Positions 1 through 4,943 of a DNA stretch of 18,473 bases are shown one piece after another; positions within the stretch are counted from its first letter, which is position 1; the number at the start of each line of letters is the position of its first letter. The notes under the pieces were generated by a model. It was not told the origin of the DNA, made no database searches, and was given only the letters and a program-made list of their open reading frames with translations. The position numbers were made by a program, and so were the translations under genes. The DNA is from JBFEYJ01 sp041563315 (GTDB lineage: Bacteria; Pseudomonadota; Gammaproteobacteria; Thiohalomonadales; Thiohalomonadaceae): NCBI GenBank assembly GCA_041563315.1, contig JBFFNE010000060.1, positions 1 to 18,473 of the forward strand, in the 5' to 3' direction.

Positions 1-12
1 CAGGTATACAGA

Positions 13-27
13 ATAACGTTTGGTTAT
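13..27. promoter_or_regulatory. Candidate LysR-type operator (upstream dyad)
   Basis: The sequence shows the dyad ATAAC-N5-GTTAT. It contains the T-N11-A spacing (T14 to A26) typical of LysR-family boxes. It lies 60-75 bp upstream of the regulator start, so it could serve the regulator itself and a divergent gene beyond the left edge. That it is an operator is inference from motif and position. Confidence 0.5.
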
Positions 28-30
28 ATA

Positions 31-58
31 TTACACAAATTCATATTTTTCATATAAT
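31..58 (+). promoter_or_regulatory. Putative promoter of the lysR gene
   Basis: A perfect TATAAT -10 hexamer sits at 53-58, about 30 bp before the start codon. The best -35 candidate is a weak TTACAC at 31-36 with 16-bp spacing. The -10 overlaps the first arm of the palindrome at 54-82, so a bound regulator would be expected to block this promoter. Confidence 0.5.
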
Positions 59-82
59 CTATTCCAATTAAGAATAGATTAT
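54..82. promoter_or_regulatory. Perfect 11+11 bp inverted repeat over the lysR -10 and leader
   Basis: ATAATCTATTC (54-64) and GAATAGATTAT (72-82) are exact reverse complements separated by 7 bp. The core TTC-N7-GAA again has T-N11-A spacing (T62 to A74). The second arm ends 6 bp before the ATG at 89, and no clear Shine-Dalgarno lies outside the arm. It is probably an autoregulatory operator. As RNA it could also form a hairpin covering the ribosome-binding region. Confidence 0.6.
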
Positions 83-88
83 CCCTAC

Positions 89-949
89 ATGGACATTTCA
101 GCCCTTCAGGCCTTTCTCACTGTCACTGACAACGCCTCCTTCTCCGTGGCGGCGGAAAAACTCTTCATTACCCAACCCGCGGTAAGCAAACGCATCGCCG
201 CGCTGGAGCAAGAGCTGGGCACCCTTTTATTTGACCGTATCGGACGGCAAATCGTTTTAACTGAGGCCGGGCGTGCCCTGGAACCCCACGCCCGCCTTAT
301 TCTCGAGGAGATAGAGGATACCCGCCGGGCGCTTACCAACCTCTCCGGCCGGATCGCCGGACGTCTTAGTCTCGGCACCAGTCACCATATCGGCCTGCAT
401 CGACTGCCGCCATTACTGCGGGAGCTGCGCCGCCGCTATCCGGAACTGCAGCTCGACATTCGTTTTCTCGACTCGGAGACCGCTTGTCGTGCGGTAGAGC
501 ACGGGGAGCTGGAGCTGGCCATCGTTACTCTGCCCCTACGACCCACACCCATGTTGCAGACCACCTCCCTGTGGGATGACCCCCTTGCTGTCGTCTGCGG
601 CACGGAGCATCCACTGGCCAGCTACAGCCAGGCGGGACTAGCCACCCTAGCGCAACATCCCGCCATTTTACCGGGACCGGAGACCTTTACCCGACAGATT
701 GTCGAGTCCGCCTTCAAACCCCTAGGTATCAGCCTGAATGTCGAGCTGAGCACCAACTTCCTCGAAACCATCAAAATGCTAACTGCCGTGGGCCTGGGCT
801 GGAGCGTCCTACCCGAGTCGATGCTCGATAACGAACTACATCCGATAAAAACCCCTCTTCGCCTGACGCGCCAGCTGGGACTGGTACAGCATGTGGCACG
901 CACCCCGTCCAATGCCGCGCAGGCGATGATCAAGATGCTTTTGGCGTGA
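89..949 (+). CDS. LysR family transcriptional regulator
   Basis: A 286-residue LysR-type regulator with the usual family length. The N-terminal winged helix-turn-helix begins MDISALQAFLTVTDNASFS and includes the hallmark segments ITQPAVSKRIAALEQELG and LLFDR (about residues 26-52). A linker helix and a two-lobed substrate-binding domain follow from about residue 90. I chose the ATG at 89 because it begins exactly at the conserved first helix; an in-frame start at 20 would add 23 unrelated AT-rich residues and overlap the operators. LysR genes commonly repress themselves and activate a divergent gene in response to a small molecule. The divergent gene is outside the window; in some gammaproteobacteria a regulator of this type flanks leuC, but nothing here proves that. 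The effector is unknown. Confidence 0.93.
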   Translation: MDISALQAFLTVTDNASFSVAAEKLFITQPAVSKRIAALEQELGTLLFDRIGRQIVLTEAGRALEPHARLILEEIEDTRRALTNLSGRIAGRLSLGTSHHIGLHRLPPLLRELRRRYPELQLDIRFLDSETACRAVEHGELELAIVTLPLRPTPMLQTTSLWDDPLAVVCGTEHPLASYSQAGLATLAQHPAILPGPETFTRQIVESAFKPLGISLNVELSTNFLETIKMLTAVGLGWSVLPESMLDNELHPIKTPLRLTRQLGLVQHVARTPSNAAQAMIKMLLA

Positions 950-962
950 AACGGTTCAAAGT

Positions 963-985
963 GTAGGAACGGCATCCTGCCGCGA
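963..985 (+). repeat. REP-like palindrome, solitary copy
   Basis: The copy starts GTAGGAACGGCATCC and ends TGCCGCGA, with internal stem CGGCA-TCC-TGCCG. It matches the copies at 1207-1229 and 1251-1273 except for single-base differences. Such 20-25 bp extragenic palindromes starting GTAGGAGC are common in gammaproteobacterial genomes. It lies 13 bp after the lysR stop codon. Confidence 0.7.
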
Positions 986-1033
986 TTTGTCTGATGCGCC
1001 TCCGTTCGGTCGCGGTTGCATGCCGCATGCGAG

Positions 1034-1047
1034 CGTCCCGGTCGCGA
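1034..1047. repeat. Short dispersed motif CGTCCCGGTCGCGA
   Basis: This 14-mer recurs with one change (T to C) at 11059-11072, and an inverted near-copy lies at 11089-11102. It sits in otherwise gene-free sequence next to the palindrome-like GCATGCCGCATGC. It is probably part of another family of dispersed intergenic repeats. Confidence 0.45.
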
Positions 1048-1156
1048 TTCTATGCGGTGAGTACATCTTGTTGGAACGGGGCGAGTAGTTACGTTCAAAG
1101 TTCAAAGAGGCGTATTCCTGCGCTTTGCATCCCGCGGCATAATCCGCGCCCCATGG

Positions 1157-1206
1157 CCCAACGAGTGCAGTACAAGCAATGATCAAGATGCTTTTGCGTG
1201 AGAGCG
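1157..1206 (+). pseudogene. Degenerate duplicate of the lysR 3' end
   Basis: Seventeen bases, ATGATCAAGATGCTTTT, at 1179-1195 are identical to 926-942, which encode the last residues of the upstream LysR gene. Weaker similarity extends about 20 bp further upstream. Downstream, both copies run into CGTGA and then a REP-like palindrome (963 and 1207). The copy is out of frame and carries no function. It looks like a tandem duplication of about 253 bp periodicity, or a recombination scar between REP elements. Confidence 0.6.
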
Positions 1207-1273
1207 GTAGGAGCGGCATCTTGCCGCGACAATGGGGCACATCAGGTAAATCGCGGCAGGATGCCGCTCCTAG
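1207..1273. repeat. REPIN-like inverted pair of REP elements
   Basis: A REP-like unit at 1207-1229 (GTAGGAGCGGCATCTTGCCG, then CGA) faces its near-exact reverse complement at 1251-1273. The spacer is 21 bp. Two inverted REPs around a short spacer is the layout of REPIN/BIME mobile units, which are moved in trans by RAYT transposases in other bacteria. No RAYT gene is in this window. Confidence 0.65.
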
Positions 1274-1305
1274 ACCTTGCGACTTGTCACTTGAAATTTA
1301 ACCCA

Positions 1306-1398
1306 ATGACACAACCTAGCATCCTCGGCCGCTGGTATGCCGATCACATAAGTCGGACTTCAGTCCGACATCACTGCTTAACGAAGCCCCGCCTTTGA
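1306..1398 (+). pseudogene. Truncated paralogue: 5' remnant of the following hypothetical gene
   Basis: From the ATG at 1306 the translation begins MTQPSILGRWYADHI, against MSQPSILGRWYADPM for the intact gene at 1447. About 15 bp before each ATG are also similar (CTTGAAAyTTmAmCCc). Of the differences in the first 13 codons, nearly all are synonymous third-position changes (CCT/CCA, ATC/ATT, CTC/CTA, GGC/GGT, CGC/CGT). Homology stops at about 1351, exactly where the palindrome at 1352-1369 begins. After it come 14 unrelated codons and a stop at 1396-1398. Confidence 0.65.
1352..1369. repeat. Palindrome GTCGGACT-TC-AGTCCGAC
   Basis: Perfect 8-bp arms flank a 2-bp centre. It lies at the point where the truncated paralogue loses similarity to the intact gene, so it marks a breakpoint. 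I infer a small dispersed palindromic insertion. Confidence 0.6.
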
Positions 1399-1446
1399 AC
1401 TTAGAATCACTTGCAACTCGCCACTCATCGCTTGAAACTTCACCCC

Positions 1447-1968
1447 ATGTCACAACCAAGCATTCTAGGTCGTTGGTATGCCGATCCCATGAGCACGGAC
1501 GAGGCCTCGCATACTATTGTCGAGACAAACCACCGCCTGGAGCGACGTCTGCGCCATGGCGGAGGCACACTGTGTTGTCGTCTCAGTCTACTGCGAGGAA
1601 GGTTCTGGCTAGGTCGTGATATCAGCGACGACTACTGGGGACTGCAGCACCTAGCCTCAAGCACACCTCACGGACGGGCACTGCTCGAGTTGCTTTATGG
1701 ACAACTCCTCCTCAGCCGTCAACTGGCTGGTGCCCTGGAACACCTGGAGAAGGGATTCTCCCTGGCACGCCACCTCTTTACCGCCAGCGACTATTTCGCG
1801 GTAATGAGCCGCCACCGCCAGTTGAAGTACCTGCCGCAGGCACAGCAGCCCTCTCCGCCCTCCTCACTGCAACAGTTACTGGTGATGGCACAGGTGATCG
1901 AACGGCTGGAACAGCCGGAACGGAAACGCAGGGATTACACCTTCGACAACCGCGATACGTACGGTTAG
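1447..1968 (+). CDS. Hypothetical protein, 173 aa, helical, unrecognised
   Basis: I do not recognise the family. I chose the ATG at 1447 because the upstream paralogue remnant has its ATG at the equivalent site with similarity beginning there; an ATG at 1411 would add 12 residues. The protein starts MSQPSILGRWYADPMSTD. It has a possible beta-rich part with two cysteines (TLCCRLSLLRGRFWLGRDI) around residues 46-64, then a long leucine-rich helical part (ALLELLYGQLLLSRQLAGAL, around 79-98). A segment FTASDYFAVMSRHRQL follows at about 112-127, then a Pro/Gln/Ser linker and a charged C-terminus. It has no signal peptide or membrane span, so it is probably cytosolic. It faces the MFS gene tail to tail. 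Codon use looks like that of its neighbours, and the synonymous divergence from the remnant supports a real gene. Confidence 0.7.
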   Translation: MSQPSILGRWYADPMSTDEASHTIVETNHRLERRLRHGGGTLCCRLSLLRGRFWLGRDISDDYWGLQHLASSTPHGRALLELLYGQLLLSRQLAGALEHLEKGFSLARHLFTASDYFAVMSRHRQLKYLPQAQQPSPPSSLQQLLVMAQVIERLEQPERKRRDYTFDNRDTYG

Positions 1969-1970
1969 AA

Positions 1971-2000
1971 AACCGCAAAGGCGCAGAGAACGCAAAGGGA
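1971..2000 (+). repeat. CGCAAAGGCGC dispersed repeat, copy 1
   Basis: The copy reads ACCGCAAAGGCGCAGAG followed by AACGCAAAGG and starts 2 bp after the stop of the upstream gene. It matches the copies at 2184-2211 (inverted), 4755-4785 and 4919-4937 (inverted). With the copy at 2184 it forms an inverted pair whose ends sit at the stop codons of two convergent genes. Confidence 0.75.
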
Positions 2001-2016
2001 TAAATGGTATTCTCTT

Positions 2017-2157
2017 GGTCATTCCGGCGGAGACCGGACAAAAGCGTGAAGCGCGTTGAACGACTGAAAGTCGGCCCAAAGGGTGAGCGAAGCGAATCAT
2101 CCAGGAAGTTCTCCTAGGATAAAGCATCTGGATCCCGGCCTGCGCCGGGATGACGAC
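2017..2157. repeat. Inverted TCATTCCGGC/GCCGGGATGA element, split by an insertion
   Basis: The left end is GGTCATTCCGGCGG...CCGGA (2017-2038) and the right end is CTGGATCCCGG...GGATGACGAC (2128-2157). Compared with the uninterrupted copy at 10970-11042, the left half is separated from its continuation (ATCCAGGA, about 2096) by about 55 bp that include GGGTGAGCGAAGCGAATC. The whole element is nested between the CGCAAAGG inverted repeats at 1971 and 2184. It contains no gene. Confidence 0.65.
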
Positions 2158-2183
2158 TTGGGGGAATATCAACTCCTGACAAA

Positions 2184-2211
2184 CCTTTGCGTACTTTGCG
2201 CCTTTGCGGTG
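2184..2211 (-). repeat. CGCAAAGGCGC dispersed repeat, copy 2 (inverted)
   Basis: On the minus strand it reads CACCGCAAAGGCGCAAAG then TACGCAAAGG. It ends 9 bp from the stop codon of the minus-strand MFS gene. It pairs with the copy at 1971-2000 as a long-range inverted repeat, potentially a cruciform or a bidirectional terminator-like structure between convergent genes. That function is not shown. Confidence 0.75.
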
Positions 2212-2220
2212 AAAAAAACC

Positions 2221-3348
2221 TCACTCCCTGATCCAGCGCCAGGTAATCAGTACTGCCATAGCTGCCATCAATGCTGCAAAAGCGTAAGTCGGTGCGGCGC
2301 CGAGGCTATCCCATGCCATCCCGCTAAAGAGTGCACCAAAGGCGCCGCCAGCCCCAAAGCTGAGGCTGCTATATATCGCCTGCCCGCGTCCTTGGTGGCG
2401 ACCAATAAAAAATTTGTGGAACAATGCGATGGCCGTGGCATGGAACACACCGAAGCTGGCGGCATGAAGCAACTGGGCGAACAGCATAACCCCCAAGGAC
2501 TCCGGCAGTACTCCGGTAAGGATCCAGCGCAGCGCCGTCAGCACTGCGGTCCACAACATCAGGTTGCGCAGGCCGAAGCGGTGCACCAATGGCGCCATGA
2601 TCAGAAAAATCACGACCTCGGCTAGTACCCCCAAGGCCCAGAACTGGCCGATCACACCACGGGAGTAACCAAACTCCTCCATATAAATGGTATAAAAGGT
2701 GTAATACGGCCCGTGACTTGCCTGCATCAGGAAGCAGACAACGAGCAACGCCATCACTTCCGGGCGACGTATAATCCGGCTCAGTGGCTGCACACCTTGC
2801 GCCGGATGCTCAACGTTTCTCTCAGGGACTATCAGCGAACTGACCCAAATCGCCAGAAACAGACCAAGCAATACCGGCGGCAACACACCCGCGCCTGACC
2901 AGTCGAGCAGCGGGCCCAACCCTACCACAGTGAGAATGAAGCCGATCGAGCCCCACAGGCGGATCATGCTGTAACGGTGAGTATGCTCGCCCAGATGACT
3001 CAGGGTAGTCGCCTCGAACTGCGGCAAGGCGGCGTTCCAGAAGAAGCTGAACAGCAACATCACCAGCGCCAGTCCCCAATAACTGTCGACAAAAAAGACC
3101 GCGCCAAAGGTCACTACCGCGAGCAATGAGCCCAGCCGAACAATCACCATGCGCTTCCCGGTGTGATCGGCGATCCAGCCCCAGATATTGGGCGAGACAA
3201 TCTTGGTCGCCATCAGGATCGCCATCAGCTGGCCGATCTGCAGGCTGCTGAACCCGAGCGACTTGAGATAGAGCGACCAGTAGGGCACTAACGCACCGAG
3301 GCTGGCGAAGTAGAAGAGGTAAAAGCCGGAGAGGCGCCAGTAGGGCAT
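2221..3348 (-). CDS. MFS transporter, HcaT / 3-phenylpropionate permease-like
   Basis: A 375-residue inner-membrane transporter of the major facilitator superfamily, with about 12 hydrophobic segments. The N-terminus (MPYWRLSGFYLFYFASLGAL, then VPYWSLYLKSLGFSS) and the loop GWIADHTGKRMVIVRLG between helices 2 and 3 (the MFS motif-A position) match the MFS_1-like branch that includes HcaT and nucleoside permeases. A second half resembles it from about residue 200 (RRPEVMALLVVCFLMQASHG). The substrate cannot be read from sequence. It lies downstream of aroC on the same strand with a 279-bp gap, so it may have its own promoter. From memory, Pseudomonas carries a comparable MFS gene next to aroC, which suggests conserved synteny rather than a chorismate-related role. 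Confidence 0.88.
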   Translation of the reverse strand: MPYWRLSGFYLFYFASLGALVPYWSLYLKSLGFSSLQIGQLMAILMATKIVSPNIWGWIADHTGKRMVIVRLGSLLAVVTFGAVFFVDSYWGLALVMLLFSFFWNAALPQFEATTLSHLGEHTHRYSMIRLWGSIGFILTVVGLGPLLDWSGAGVLPPVLLGLFLAIWVSSLIVPERNVEHPAQGVQPLSRIIRRPEVMALLVVCFLMQASHGPYYTFYTIYMEEFGYSRGVIGQFWALGVLAEVVIFLIMAPLVHRFGLRNLMLWTAVLTALRWILTGVLPESLGVMLFAQLLHAASFGVFHATAIALFHKFFIGRHQGRGQAIYSSLSFGAGGAFGALFSGMAWDSLGAAPTYAFAALMAAMAVLITWRWIRE

Positions 3349-3627
3349 AGGAAAAGGTTAAAGGTTCAAGGTTTAAGGAAAAGTACAGGAGCCAGCATGC
3401 CGGCTGTCGCGACGTAGCTACGCTCAAAGCAGAGGCGCCGGCACATCTGGGTTATCCTTGAACCCACGGCTTTCCCATTAACTCCCTCTCCCGGAGGGAG
3501 AGGGTACCATTCGTTTGGGCAATGTTCGTGACCCAAACATCTGGGTAATAAAAAGTTGACAAGGAAAATCAAAAACTTGTCACTCTAATGAAGTATGGGA
3601 CAGCAGTGCTTTAAACCTTGACCACAA
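3349..3627. other. Gene-free spacer between aroC and the MFS gene
   Basis: This 279-bp stretch has no convincing reading frame. It holds A/T-rich low-complexity sequence (GGTTCAAGGTTTAAGG near 3366), the 10-bp palindrome CGTAGCTACG near 3414, and the perfect hairpin at 3484-3504. It also holds the dyad TTTGGGC...GACCCAAA near 3516-3539. I could not identify a convincing promoter for the MFS gene. Confidence 0.5.
3484..3504. repeat. Perfect 9-bp hairpin CCCTCTCCC-GGA-GGGAGAGGG
   Basis: Exact inverted arms flank a 3-base loop. It is downstream of aroC on the minus strand and resembles the widely dispersed CCCTCTCCC palindromes of gammaproteobacteria. No T-tract follows on either strand, so it is not a standard Rho-independent terminator, although it could stabilise an mRNA 3' end. 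Confidence 0.6.
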
Positions 3628-4716
3628 TTAACCGGGAATGACCGGCGTGCCACTCTGCACCTCGGCGTTCTGTGCACGCTGGCGCAGCAGATGATCCATC
3701 AGCACCAGCGCCATCATCGCCTCGGCGATGGGCGTGGCACGGATGCCGACACAAGGGTCGTGCCGCCCGGTGGTCACCACATCAACTGGCTCGCCGCGGA
3801 CATTCACGCTGCGACCGGGAATACGTAGACTTGAGGTGGGCTTCATTGCAATCGAAGCTACAATCTCCTGTCCGGATGAGATTCCGCCAAGGATGCCGCC
3901 GGCGTGGTTGGAGAGGAACCCCTCGGGGGTGATTTCGTCGCGGTGTTCTGTTCCCTTCTGCGTAATGCAGTCAAAACCGGCACCGATCTCCACACCCTTG
4001 ACCGCGTTGATGCTCATCAACGCATGGGCCAGCTCCGCATCAAGCCGATCGAAAATCGGCTCACCCAGCCCCGGCGGCACCCCTCCGGCTACCACGGTGA
4101 CCTTGGCGCCGATGGAGTCCCCCTCCTTGCGCAGGGTGTCCATATACTCCTCAAGTTCGGCCACCTTGGCAACATCAGGAAAGAAGAAGGGATTCTGTCC
4201 GACCTCAGCCCAATCGAAGGCTTCAGGGGTGATCGGACCGAGCTGCGACAGATAGCCACGGATGGTGATGCCCCGCCCCGCCAGGTACTTTTTGGCAATA
4301 GCGCCAGCGGCAACGCGCATGGCGGTTTCTCGAGCCGAAGAGCGACCGCCACCGCGGTAGTCGCGCACCCCGTATTTCTGGTGATAGGTATAATCCGCGT
4401 GGCCCGGACGGAAACGGTCCATGATGTCGGAATAATCCTTGGATCGCTGGTCAGTATTCTCGATCAGCAACCCGATGGGCGTGCCGGTGGTCTTGCCCTC
4501 AAACACCCCAGAGAGGATCCGAACTTCGTCGGCCTCGCGGCGCTGGGTGGTGTGACGCGAGGTGCCGGGTTTTCGCCGGTCCAGATCCGCCTGCAGGTCG
4601 GCTTCTGACAGTTCCAGTCCCGGCGGGCAGCCATCGACAATGGCACCCAGGGCCGGCCCGTGACTCTCGCCGAAGGTAGTGACAGTAAAGAGTTTTCCGA
4701 AGCTGTTTCCTGACAT
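3628..4716 (-). CDS. aroC: Chorismate synthase
   Basis: The last enzyme of the shikimate pathway. It converts 5-enolpyruvylshikimate-3-phosphate to chorismate, using reduced FMN without net redox change, in the cytosol. The 362-residue length equals the family norm (E. coli about 361). Signature segments are present in order: GESHGPALGAIVDGCPPG near the N-terminus, RRKPGTSRHTTQRREAD, the central RSSARETAMRVAAGAIAKK, GAGFDCITQKGTEHRDEI, and near the C-terminus GRHDPCVGIRATPIAEAMM. The start MSGNSFGKLF is the conserved N-terminus. It is transcribed toward the MFS gene. Upstream lies a 227-bp spacer with inverted repeats that separates it from hemN. Confidence 0.98.
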   Translation of the reverse strand: MSGNSFGKLFTVTTFGESHGPALGAIVDGCPPGLELSEADLQADLDRRKPGTSRHTTQRREADEVRILSGVFEGKTTGTPIGLLIENTDQRSKDYSDIMDRFRPGHADYTYHQKYGVRDYRGGGRSSARETAMRVAAGAIAKKYLAGRGITIRGYLSQLGPITPEAFDWAEVGQNPFFFPDVAKVAELEEYMDTLRKEGDSIGAKVTVVAGGVPPGLGEPIFDRLDAELAHALMSINAVKGVEIGAGFDCITQKGTEHRDEITPEGFLSNHAGGILGGISSGQEIVASIAMKPTSSLRIPGRSVNVRGEPVDVVTTGRHDPCVGIRATPIAEAMMALVLMDHLLRQRAQNAEVQSGTPVIPG

Positions 4717-4754
4717 GGCGGTTATTCTGGTTAGTTATGGATTAAACGTATATT

Positions 4755-4785
4755 CACCGCAAAGGCGCAAAGAGCGCAAAGAAAA
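4755..4785 (+). repeat. CGCAAAGGCGC dispersed repeat, copy 3
   Basis: It reads CACCGCAAAGGCGCAAAG then AGCGCAAAG. It is the same family as 1971 and 2184, and is paired with the inverted shorter copy at 4919-4937. It lies about 40 bp upstream of the aroC start on the opposite strand, so it could fall within the aroC leader or promoter region. Confidence 0.75.
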
Positions 4786-4918
4786 CCAATACTAAAGATT
4801 GGATTGGCTCCTGCCCGAACACACAGCGGAAAATGAAAAACAGTGCAGACTCGTGGTGGCATACTGCCAAAACGAGGCGTTGTAATACAAAAGCCCCTTT
4901 ACAACATCTCCTGCTTTT
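4786..4918. other. Spacer between inverted CGCAAAG repeats
   Basis: This 133-bp stretch of lower GC has no supported gene. A short + strand frame at 4833 is not convincing: it has no ribosome-binding site and runs through the repeat at 4919. The layout (inverted termini around a short non-coding core) resembles a miniature element. I see no target-site duplication. Confidence 0.4.
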
Positions 4919-4937
4919 CCTTTGCGCCCTTGCGGTG
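4919..4937 (-). repeat. CGCAAAGGCGC dispersed repeat, copy 4 (inverted, short)
   Basis: The + strand reads CCTTTGCGCCCTTGCGGTG, the reverse complement of CACCGCAAGGGCGCAAAGG. It ends 6 bp from the hemN stop codon. This is the third of the four copies to lie within about 10 bp of a stop codon. Confidence 0.7.
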
Positions 4938-4943
4938 CATTAT

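Noticed and set aside
622..1240. Two minus-strand frames (622-1098 and 956-1240) sharing the peptide SILIIAC
   Set aside because: They read antisense through the lysR end and its degenerate duplicate. The shared peptide is simply the duplicated DNA, and neither frame has a ribosome-binding site or family match.
1876..2172. Minus-strand frame with IPAQAGIQ and PLRSLRLCGF
   Set aside because: These peptides are the well-known spurious translations of the two dispersed repeats present here.
3484..3504. Rho-independent terminator after aroC
   Set aside because: The hairpin is perfect, but no T-tract follows on either strand, and it lies over 120 bp from the aroC stop.
3672..4608. Long plus-strand frames opposite aroC
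   Set aside because: They are antisense shadows of a clear chorismate synthase. The same applies to the frames opposite hemN, prmB and mog.
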